DNA of 5,511 nucleotides from Lachnospiraceae bacterium (GCA_009774655.1 VSOD01000297.1:1-5511); one strand, 5' to 3'. Counted from the first letter of the stretch, positions 1 through 5,429 are shown. A program made the numbers and translations. Notes: generated from the sequence alone by a model not told the origin.

Positions 1-218
1 CCTGTGGCACCTGTCGATCCCGTCTCTCGTGGTGCTCCTGTTGCACCTGCTGCTCCCGTCGCCCCTGTCGGCCCTGTCGCGCCCGTCACACCGTTCGCCC
101 CCGTTGCTCCCGTCGGCCCGGTTGCGCCCATCGGGCCATCATCACCTGGACACCCCTTCGGCCCCTGCGGTCCGATCGGGCCCGTCACACCCTGAACACC
201 CTGCGGACCTGTTACACC
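1..218 (-). pseudogene. continuation of the CLP1 collagen domain beyond the premature stop (partial, runs off the window)
   Basis: Directly after the TAG the same frame stays open to the window edge and reads 24 further triplets, 23 of them starting with Gly. There is no second stop and no frameshift. The composition changes here: Thr fills the third position in 13 of 24 triplets (GAT, GPT, GVT), against 9 of 49 before the stop. This Thr-rich style is typical of the glycosylated part of BclA-type collagens. One triplet is broken: an Arg codon (CGA, at 27-29) replaces Gly. The C-terminal end, probably with a globular trimerisation domain, must lie to the left of the window. It would be translated only if the TAG is read through, corrected or a sequencing error. 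Confidence 0.75.
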
Positions 219-815
219 CTAGGGCCCCATGGCACCCGTTGGGCCTGTCGCGCCCGTCGGGCCGGGAATTCCCCTGGGTCCCTGCGGTCCCACATCTCCC
301 TGCGGCCCCACAGGTCCTGTCGGGCCCGTCGGTCCTGCCGGCCCCTGCGGCCCGGCATCTCCTCTGGGGCCTTCACATCCCGGATCCCCTTTCGGGCCAA
401 TGTCACCACGAACACCCTGAATGCCCTGAATACCCTGCGGACCGGCATACCCTCTTGGACCGGCATACCCTCTCGGTCCCGTGTTTCCGGTAGGTCCTAC
501 CGGACCTGTATTTCCTCTGGGTCCTCTCGCTCCGGGAGTCCCGGGAATACCCTGCGGCCCCATAGGCCCCGGCTCACCTCTGTCACCCTTCGGCCCAGGA
601 CAGCCGGTATCTCCTTTGATTCCCTGGGGGCCCATCACTCCCTGATCGCCCTTCGGCCCGGCAGGACCACGCTCACAGCAGGGTGCACAACAATGATGCT
701 GACAATGCATTTGATAATTGTTACACGAATTGTTGCATGAACCGTTACCAGAGCTGTTACATGAGTTGTTCCCGGAACTGTTACATGAATTGTTGCATGA
801 ATTCTTATTATCCAT
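219..815 (-). CDS. collagen-like protein CLP1, Cys-rich head, cut short by an in-frame amber codon
   Basis: As read to the first stop it encodes 198 residues. Residues 4-35 are Asn/Ser/Cys-rich tetrapeptides. Residues 37-47 are a Cys/His cluster (HCQHHCCAPCC), and from Gly50 there are 49 unbroken Gly-X-Y triplets. The helix carries many K/R-G-D pairs (four KGD, two RGD), a charge pattern known to stabilise triple helices lacking hydroxyproline. There is no signal peptide or membrane segment, which argues for a protein assembled from the cytoplasm, such as a spore-surface filament, rather than a secreted adhesin. I chose the ATG at 813-815 because AAAGGAT lies about 9 bases upstream; the in-frame ATG at 855-857 has only a weak A-rich leader. 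Translation ends at TAG (219-221), yet Gly-X-Y coding continues in frame beyond it, so the intact gene was longer. Collagen identity is certain; the spore-surface role is inferred from family resemblance to BclA. Confidence 0.88.
   Translation of the reverse strand: MDNKNSCNNSCNSSGNNSCNSSGNGSCNNSCNNYQMHCQHHCCAPCCERGPAGPKGDQGVMGPQGIKGDTGCPGPKGDRGEPGPMGPQGIPGTPGARGPRGNTGPVGPTGNTGPRGYAGPRGYAGPQGIQGIQGVRGDIGPKGDPGCEGPRGDAGPQGPAGPTGPTGPVGPQGDVGPQGPRGIPGPTGATGPTGAMGP
444..479 (-). repeat. 18-bp direct repeat in the CLP1 collagen region
   Basis: Two adjacent 18-bp copies (444-461 and 462-479) differ at two bases and encode GPRGYA twice (residues 113-124). It looks like a recent in-frame duplication of two triplets, the usual way collagen domains grow and shrink. 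Confidence 0.75.
717..806 (-). repeat. 12-bp tandem repeat coding for Asn/Ser/Cys tetrapeptides in CLP1
   Basis: In the CLP1 frame residues 4-31 read as seven consecutive four-residue units: KNSC, NNSC, NSSG, NNSC, NSSG, NGSC, NNSC, followed by NNYQ. Cys falls at residues 7, 11, 19, 27 and 31; at 15 and 23 it is replaced by Gly. At DNA level the unit is a degenerate 12-mer seen on the plus strand as variants of gttacatgaatt. Confidence 0.8.
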
Positions 816-821
816 AAAATC

Positions 822-830
822 CGTATCCTT
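822..830 (-). promoter_or_regulatory. ribosome binding site of CLP1
   Basis: On the minus strand AGAAAGGAT precedes the ATG at 815 by about 9 bases. It decides the start in favour of 815 over the upstream in-frame ATG at 857. Confidence 0.6.
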
Positions 831-878
831 TCTACTCAATGAATTAAAAAAATACATTTAAGTATCTTTTTCTACAAA

Positions 879-906
879 TAATTTATGCTTACCCGAAATT
901 TCTGTT
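879..906 (-). promoter_or_regulatory. sigma-K-like promoter upstream of CLP1
   Basis: On the minus strand AACA (903-906) is followed after 15 bases by CATAAATTA (879-887). This matches the known sigma-K pattern (mACm, about 15-16 bases, CATAnnnTA) at every fixed position. No convincing TTGACA/TATAAT pair exists in this gap. Sigma-K drives late mother-cell genes, including exosporium and coat proteins, which fits a BclA-like product. The motif is short, the region is AT-rich, and a chance match cannot be excluded. Confidence 0.45.
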
Positions 907-919
907 ACATATTGTAACA
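903..919. promoter_or_regulatory. 17-bp perfect inverted repeat, candidate operator before CLP1
   Basis: TGTTACA (903-909), three bases, TGTAACA (913-919). It lies over the proposed -35 element of the CLP1 promoter, as expected of an operator. The sequence also satisfies the GlnR/TnrA box pattern TGTNA-N7-TNACA. Which protein, if any, binds it is unknown. Confidence 0.4.
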
Positions 920-950
920 AAACAATAGAGCGTGTCGAAAACACGCTCTA
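913..950 (-). terminator. rho-independent terminator of the glycosyltransferase gene
   Basis: A perfect 10-bp stem (926-935 with 941-950) closes a five-base loop (936-940). On the minus strand the stem is followed by a U-rich run (ATTGTTTTGTT). The stop codon TAG of the glycosyltransferase (948-950) forms the first bases of the stem. It separates this transcript from CLP1. Confidence 0.8.
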
Positions 951-2024
951 AGAAATCTGCCGGCTGTCAAAATACTGTTTATTATAAAGATATGCTTTAG
1001 AGTAGGGCTTAAGGGCCCCTGCCCTTTCATTGTATTCTTTTGCCCTTTTTAAATCGCCCATTTTATCAAAGCAGACACACAGCTGTAAAAGAGGTATATA
1101 ATCATAACAATCAGGAAGAACAAACCCGTTTGCCTGCTCATTCCTCGGTCGGTTCAACGCAGTTTCATACCAATAGGCCGCCGTAGAGTAATCCCCATGC
1201 TCCAAAAAATATTTCCCGATCCCGCAGCACAATTCCGCTCTCGGCTGGTCAAAACTCATGCTGCGAAGCAGCGTATCCAGCGCAGACCGCTCACGTCCCA
1301 GACCGCGGTAACAATCGGCACAGATCGAACATGCTTCTATCTTATTCTCGATCCATCCTTCCTCCGAGAGCAGAAATCGTTCCAGCACTGAAACAGCCTC
1401 TTCGTATTGCTTATGATAATACAGCTCCCGGCCAAAGTAATACTGCTGCCGCGGATCCAGAGTTTTTCCCTCTGCAAGCAGCTTCCGATAGATATTCAGA
1501 TTACGGTCCGGGTCGCCGGCATTTATTTTTTTATGGCTGACCGCAATATCGGAATACACAACATTGCCCGCCGGAGGGATCACTTCATGCACCGCACCGA
1601 CCCAGCGGTATTGAGGACAGTTTCTGATCCATCTTTCCCGGAAATAAGAAAAAGATGGTTTCCCGGCTTCATCAAAAGAAGTATGATATTTCATCATCAC
1701 AAAATCTATATCCGATGACAAAGTCTGCTTTAACTGCAAAAACTTATCCTTTTCCTTTTCTTCCAGAATGTCGTCCGCATCCATCCACATACAGTACTCC
1801 ATGGATGCTCTGGAAAACGAAAAATTCCTGGCGTCAGAAAAATCATCTTTCCATGGATACGAATAGATTTTGGAAGTATAGTTGGATACAATGTCCACCG
1901 TCCTGTCTACGGAGCCGGTATCGACAACAATTATTTCATCCACAAGTTCTGTTATACTCTCAAGACAGCGCGCAATGTGCATTTCTTCATTCTTAACGAT
2001 CATGCAAAGACTTATTGTCGGCAT
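948..2024 (-). CDS. family 2 glycosyltransferase with C-terminal TPR-like helical repeats
   Basis: A 358-residue protein with a GT-A fold at its start. Visible motifs are TISLCMIVKNEE (3-14), DEIIVVDTGSVDRT (29-42), the conserved PWKDDFSDARN (57-67), the metal/nucleotide-sugar DxD motif as WMDADD (80-85), and WVGAVHE (141-147). From about residue 180 to the end it is helical with TPR-like repeats, such as QQYYFGRELYYHKQYEEAVSVL. This architecture is common in Firmicutes glycosyltransferases that modify proteins or peptides. I chose the ATG at 2022-2024 because GGAGGAGAGGGAG lies just upstream; an in-frame TTG at 2058-2060 would overlap the preceding gene and lacks such a site. It starts 22 bases after clp2 and so is probably co-transcribed with it. 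In Clostridioides difficile a glycosyltransferase (SgtA) is linked to bclA1, so collagen glycosylation is the likely job here; the sugar and acceptor are unknown. No membrane segment is seen. Confidence 0.88.
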   Translation of the reverse strand: MPTISLCMIVKNEEMHIARCLESITELVDEIIVVDTGSVDRTVDIVSNYTSKIYSYPWKDDFSDARNFSFSRASMEYCMWMDADDILEEKEKDKFLQLKQTLSSDIDFVMMKYHTSFDEAGKPSFSYFRERWIRNCPQYRWVGAVHEVIPPAGNVVYSDIAVSHKKINAGDPDRNLNIYRKLLAEGKTLDPRQQYYFGRELYYHKQYEEAVSVLERFLLSEEGWIENKIEACSICADCYRGLGRERSALDTLLRSMSFDQPRAELCCGIGKYFLEHGDYSTAAYWYETALNRPRNEQANGFVLPDCYDYIPLLQLCVCFDKMGDLKRAKEYNERAGALKPYSKAYLYNKQYFDSRQIS

Positions 2025-2030
2025 ATTAGT

Positions 2031-2043
2031 CTCCCTCTCCTCC
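2031..2043 (-). promoter_or_regulatory. strong ribosome binding site of the glycosyltransferase
   Basis: The minus-strand purine run GGAGGAGAGGGAG ends about seven bases before the ATG at 2024, directly after the clp2 stop codon. It fixes the start and supports coupled expression of the two genes. Confidence 0.7.
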
Positions 2044-2046
2044 GGT

Positions 2047-2976
2047 TCATTGTCTGCCAAGTTTTTCTATGATCAGATTCATATCGACCTGCACTTCCCC
2101 TGCCGAAGAATCCCATACGAAGAACAATGTGGACTCGCATGGTAATTCAACAATAAAATATCTTGACAGCACGGACATTTTATTTCTTTTTTCCGCCTCG
2201 GCATATGCACTGTATACCGTCTGCGCACAGTCGTTAATGACCGGCGTAAGTTTCATAAAGCCATGCCGCCTGGTCTCTGCTGCAGTATAATAGTAAACAG
2301 CATAGCAGCCGGGATTCAGCAGCACGGAATCATCATCGCAAAGGAAGATGCTGCCGGTCATATCTGCTATATCCATTTTAAGCGGAAGTCTGATCTTCTC
2401 CGGCAGGATAAGTCCCTCTCCTGAAAAAGAGGCAACTATACTGTTTTGCGGATGACCGGGAGGACCTGCCGGACCGCGCGCCCCGGGCTCCCCTCTCGGC
2501 CCTTGGGGCCCTGGTTCGCCCTGCGGGCCCTGCGGCCTTGTGACCCCCTGCGGTCCCGTCTCACCGCGGTCCCCCGGACAACCGGGCGGGCCGGCTGCTC
2601 CTCGCGGTCCCTGTGGCCCCGGCTCTCCCGGTTCCCCGGGATATCCCTGGGGCCCCCGTTCACCTCTTGGGCCCTGCGGGCCGGGTTCTCCGCATCCGGC
2701 GCAGTGACCGGACCGGTCACATCCCGCTCTTATCCGCTGCCGGTCACATCCCTCTCTCACCTGCTGCCGGTCACATTCTCTGCATTCCTCCGGACAGCCT
2801 GTCAGATCCGCTTCCTCTGCCGGCCCCATCTCTCCGGATTCATAACAACCGGATTCGCAATAACCGGACCCACGATCGTGCGGAGGCCGCGCCGTGTTCT
2901 GATCATAATTTCTGTTGTAATTTCTCCTCATCCCGAACAGATTCGGCGGATTAAACATGCAATTAAAGTTATTCAT
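2047..2976 (-). CDS. collagen-like protein CLP2 with Cys-rich head and BclA/C1q-like C-terminal domain
   Basis: A 309-residue protein without signal peptide. Residues 1-60 are Asn/Arg/Gly-rich (MNNFNCMFNPPNLFGMRRN at the start). Residues 61-95 are Cys-rich with a nine-residue repeat beginning CDR (Cys68, 77, 86) and end in HCAGC. Residues 96-176 are 27 collagen triplets, mostly GPQ, GPR, GEP and GPP, with one break at Arg147. Residues 178-309 form a globular domain with the DSVLLNPGCYAVYY pattern and alternating beta-strand hydrophobicity seen in BclA-type C1q/TNF-like trimerisation domains. The ATG at 2974-2976 is preferred since GAGGT precedes it by 8 bases; the longer in-frame ATG at 3048 lacks a good site. 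It leads a probable operon with the glycosyltransferase. A spore-surface or exosporium filament is the best guess. Its helix is poor in Thr, so it has few O-glycan acceptor sites compared with CLP1. Confidence 0.87.
   Translation of the reverse strand: MNNFNCMFNPPNLFGMRRNYNRNYDQNTARPPHDRGSGYCESGCYESGEMGPAEEADLTGCPEECRECDRQQVREGCDRQRIRAGCDRSGHCAGCGEPGPQGPRGERGPQGYPGEPGEPGPQGPRGAAGPPGCPGDRGETGPQGVTRPQGPQGEPGPQGPRGEPGARGPAGPPGHPQNSIVASFSGEGLILPEKIRLPLKMDIADMTGSIFLCDDDSVLLNPGCYAVYYYTAAETRRHGFMKLTPVINDCAQTVYSAYAEAEKRNKMSVLSRYFIVELPCESTLFFVWDSSAGEVQVDMNLIIEKLGRQ
2713..2793 (-). repeat. 27-bp tandem repeat in the Cys-rich part of CLP2
   Basis: The 10-mer CCGGTCACAT begins at 2713, 2740 and 2767, exactly 27 bases apart. 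In frame it gives CDRQQVREG, CDRQRIRAG and CDRSGHCAG. The intervening bases have diverged, but the Cys-Asp-Arg core is fixed, suggesting selection on the Cys spacing. Confidence 0.75.
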
Positions 2977-3066
2977 TGAAACAACCTCATTCCGGTATCG
3001 ATCGCTGTTATTTGTATCCTGTCTTCTCACCGCTCCGAAGCACTCCATATCGTGCCTGCCGGAGGG

Positions 3067-3082
3067 TATAATAAATTATATG
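3067..3082 (-). promoter_or_regulatory. weak candidate -10 region upstream of CLP2, with AT-rich palindrome
   Basis: On the minus strand CATATAAT (3075-3082) resembles both a sigma-A -10 (TATAAT) and a sigma-E -10 (one mismatch to CATACAnT). It overlaps the 14-bp palindrome TATAAT-TT-ATTATA (3067-3080). I see no matching -35 for either factor, so the assignment is weak. Confidence 0.25.
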
Positions 3083-3106
3083 CGTGACATACGATTTTGC
3101 CTTTGT

Positions 3107-4438
3107 TTAATATCCATACCGCTTTTTATATTTCAGGAACATGAACGCGGACAGCATAAGCGCCATCAGCTCCGCCGCCGGAGTCGCCAGCCAGATACCG
3201 TTCACGCCAAGAAGCAGCGGCAGCACGATCATGGTGATCAGCATAAAAACAAACGATCTGGAAAATGCCAGCACAGCCGAAACGATCCCGTTTGACAATG
3301 CGGTAAACATCCCGCTGGCAAAAATATTAAATCCGATAAAGAAAAGCGCCACCGTACAGATCCTGTTCCCCGTTACCGCCAGTTCGTACACCGGATTATC
3401 CGGCCGGGCAAATACCGATACCAGCGGTCTTGTCAACATAAAAGAGGCGGCAACCGTGATCAGACAGATACATGCGATCACTTTCAGACTCGTGGCAACC
3501 AGCTTTTTCAGTTTTTGGTGATTTTGTTCCCCGTAGTAATAACTCAGCATGGGCGCCACACCGTATGAATACCCCGTATAAAGGGAGCTGGCAAACATCA
3601 GCACATACATGATGATGGTAACGGCCGCAACCCCGTCCTCCCCGACATAGTGAAGCATCGTCCAGTTAAACATCATCGTGATGATTCCGGTGACAAGCGC
3701 GGTAGCCATCTCCGAGCATCCGTTTGTGGCCGCACCGGCGAGAACCTTGAAGCGGCATACCGGTTTCGTAAAATGCAGCAGACTCTTTTTGCGGCTGAAA
3801 ACAAACAGACCGGCAACCGCCGTCACCGAATATCCCAGCCCGGTTGCCACCGCCGCACCGCTGATCCCCATGGAAAACCCTGCGATAAACACGTAGTCGA
3901 GTACCATATTGAGGACGCCGCCTGTCACGGAACAGATTAAGGACAGCGTCGCCTTCTCGCTGGCGATCATATAGAGCGTAAAGTTGTTCATCAGCAGGAT
4001 CGGCACGGTGAACACCAGATAGCGGCTCAAATATTCCACACAGTATCCCTCTACGGCCGCCGAAAGATTCACACCGGCGAAAATATGCTCCATCGCCACA
4101 TATCCGGCCCCGCACATAACAATACCCACCACTGCATTTACCAGGATCAGAAAAGTAAAATCCTGCTTTGCCTCCTCTGTTTTCTGCTCTCCCATCTTTT
4201 TCATGATCACCGCGCTCCCTCCGGTGGCGAGCATGGTAGAGACTGCCGTCACAAGCTGGATGACAGGAGCCGTCAGATTGATGGCCGAAAGCGCATCCGT
4301 ACCGATCAGATTCGATACAAACAGGCCGTCTACCATCGTATAAAAAGACATGAATACCGTCATGGCAATGGTCGGCACGGCAAATTTCAAAATATTTTTC
4401 AGCGTTACAGGTTTTTCATATACATTTTTGTTTTCCAT
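3107..4438 (-). CDS. MATE-family multidrug efflux transporter (MepA-like)
   Basis: A 443-residue, very hydrophobic protein with about twelve membrane helices, the usual MATE length and topology. It would use a cation gradient to export drugs or other cationic organic compounds across the cytoplasmic membrane. Family features near the start are LKFAVPTIAMTVFMSFYTMV (17-36, first helix), VDGLFVSNLIGTDALSAINL (36-55), and LATGGSAVIMKKMGEQKTEEA (70-90), followed by the expected second half. The start is firm: GGAGG lies 8 bases before the ATG. It is divergent from a MerR-type regulator, and its promoter has the 19-bp spacer and operator typical of MerR control, so it is probably induced by ligands of that regulator. 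The 130 bases to clp2 hold no clear terminator, so some read-through into the collagen genes is possible. The real substrate cannot be read from the sequence. Confidence 0.93.
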   Translation of the reverse strand: MENKNVYEKPVTLKNILKFAVPTIAMTVFMSFYTMVDGLFVSNLIGTDALSAINLTAPVIQLVTAVSTMLATGGSAVIMKKMGEQKTEEAKQDFTFLILVNAVVGIVMCGAGYVAMEHIFAGVNLSAAVEGYCVEYLSRYLVFTVPILLMNNFTLYMIASEKATLSLICSVTGGVLNMVLDYVFIAGFSMGISGAAVATGLGYSVTAVAGLFVFSRKKSLLHFTKPVCRFKVLAGAATNGCSEMATALVTGIITMMFNWTMLHYVGEDGVAAVTIIMYVLMFASSLYTGYSYGVAPMLSYYYGEQNHQKLKKLVATSLKVIACICLITVAASFMLTRPLVSVFARPDNPVYELAVTGNRICTVALFFIGFNIFASGMFTALSNGIVSAVLAFSRSFVFMLITMIVLPLLLGVNGIWLATPAAELMALMLSAFMFLKYKKRYGY

Positions 4439-4482
4439 ATGTTTATCCTCCGATCATCTTGTATTTTCTTCCTGTATCAGGT

Positions 4483-4513
4483 ATCATAGACCGTACAGTA
4501 ACTGTACGGTCAA
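4483..4513 (-). promoter_or_regulatory. MATE promoter with 19-bp spacer
   Basis: On the minus strand TTGACC (4508-4513, five of six to the -35 consensus) and TATGAT (4483-4488, five of six to the -10) are separated by exactly 19 bases. Spacers of 19-20 bp are the hallmark of MerR-activated promoters, in which the regulator untwists DNA to realign the two boxes. Confidence 0.8.
4489..4511. promoter_or_regulatory. MerR-type operator, perfect 23-bp palindrome
   Basis: Arms GACCGTACAGT (4489-4499) and ACTGTACGGTC (4501-4511) are perfect inverted repeats around a single A. The site starts next to the -10 and covers the whole spacer and part of the -35 of the MATE promoter. The GAC...GTC ends recall known operators of BmrR-type regulators. 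It is also suitably placed for autoregulation of the divergent merR gene. Confidence 0.85.
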
Positions 4514-4563
4514 GACAATCTTACAAAAAATCACATGGAAAATTTTTTACACGAAAAACAAAG

Positions 4564-4570
4564 AAGGAGG
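4564..4570 (+). promoter_or_regulatory. ribosome binding site of the MerR regulator
   Basis: AAGGAGG lies nine bases before the ATG at 4580. It rejects the in-frame ATG at 4535, which lacks any such site. Confidence 0.8.
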
Positions 4571-4579
4571 CAGATCATT

Positions 4580-5398
4580 ATGGACAAAAAAAGCAGGCTG
4601 CTCACCATAGGCCAGTTCGCCGCCATGCACGGAATCAATAAAAAAACACTGATGTGGTACGATGAGATCGGTCTGTTCAAGCCCGCCGCCGTCAATCCCG
4701 AAAACGGATACCGCTGCTATAACTACCATCAAAGTCCCATTCTGGAGACGATCCTGCTGCTCCGGGAACTGGACGTTTCCATTCAGGAGATACAGGATTT
4801 CATGCAAAACCGCTCTGCCGGCAGTTTAAAAAGCCTGCTGGAAGACAAGATCGCGGAGCTTGACCTGCGCATTACCCACCTGCAGGCAGTCCGCTCCACC
4901 CTGTACTCCCACCACCGGAACATGTCCACCCTGCTGACGATGGATCTGTCCGAGATCAGCATCATAGAGCGGAAAGCGCGCTGTCTGGTCACGGTCCCCA
5001 TCGACCGGGAAACCTCCTTCGAGGAGGAAGTGGAACTGATCACCGCCGAAACAGAAAAATACAGGCTGGGACGACTCCATGATGCCTCCTATGGCTCCAT
5101 GATCGCCGTCTCCAGCCTGCTTGCCGGCAAATATGACGAGTATTCCAGACTCTTTATCGAGATTCCTTTCCTGCCCTGCCAGCCGGATCTTCACACGGCT
5201 CCCGGCGGGCGCTATCTGAAGGCCTTCCACAAAGGATCCTTTGACAGACTTCCCGGGCGGTATGAAGAAATTTTTGCTTTTGCCGGAGCACACGGCCTGA
5301 CACTCCACGAATTTTCCTACGAGACGGGCATCAATGAGAATGTCGTTGACCGGATCGAAGACTACATTGTACAGATTGAAATCCCTGTGAAGGGATGA
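4580..5398 (+). CDS. MerR-family transcriptional regulator with GyrI-like effector domain (BmrR type)
   Basis: A 272-residue protein. Residues 7-75 form the winged helix-turn-helix of MerR: LLTIGQFAAMHGINKKTLMW (7-26) and YDEIGLFKPAAVNPENGYR (27-45). About residues 80-115 form the long dimerisation coiled coil (LLEDKIAELDLRITHLQAV). From about residue 120 to the end is a GyrI/BmrR-like ligand-binding domain, ending in the typical acidic strand pattern (EFSYETGINENV, then VQIEIPV). BmrR-type proteins bind hydrophobic cations in this domain and activate drug-pump genes. It has no Cys cluster of the metal-sensing MerR type. It is divergent from the MATE gene, and the shared 141-base intergenic region holds the matching operator, so it very probably activates that pump. 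I cannot place its own promoter confidently. The ligand is unknown. Confidence 0.92.
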   Translation: MDKKSRLLTIGQFAAMHGINKKTLMWYDEIGLFKPAAVNPENGYRCYNYHQSPILETILLLRELDVSIQEIQDFMQNRSAGSLKSLLEDKIAELDLRITHLQAVRSTLYSHHRNMSTLLTMDLSEISIIERKARCLVTVPIDRETSFEEEVELITAETEKYRLGRLHDASYGSMIAVSSLLAGKYDEYSRLFIEIPFLPCQPDLHTAPGGRYLKAFHKGSFDRLPGRYEEIFAFAGAHGLTLHEFSYETGINENVVDRIEDYIVQIEIPVKG

Positions 5399-5429
5399 CA
5401 GCGAACTAAAGACCGGGGAGCTTGAAGAA

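Noticed and set aside
4..493. Plus-strand Pro/Ala/Val-rich open frames opposite CLP1 (also around 2446-2979 opposite CLP2)
   Set aside because: Gly-X-Y coding is so poor in stops on the opposite strand that long mirror frames arise automatically. They lack ribosome binding sites and show only the reflected repeat.
813..857. Longer CLP1 start at the ATG 855-857
   Set aside because: Its leader is weak and would lie only about 14 bases from the predicted transcript start, whereas the ATG at 815 has a good AAAGGAT site.
2025..2060. Longer glycosyltransferase start at TTG 2058-2060
   Set aside because: It overlaps the end of clp2, adds non-family residues, and a strong ribosome binding site points to the ATG at 2024.
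2713..2793. CRISPR-like spaced repeat
   Set aside because: The repeated core is only 10 bases at a 27-base period, lies in frame inside a Cys-rich protein, and encodes a peptide repeat.
3666..4115. 149-residue minus-strand frame within the MATE gene
   Set aside because: It is the out-of-frame shadow of a clear membrane transporter, rich in Arg and Gly, with no ribosome binding site.
4471..4481. Small palindrome CCTG-tat-CAGG in the MATE leader
   Set aside because: Four-base arms are too short to claim a regulatory role beside the strong 23-bp operator.
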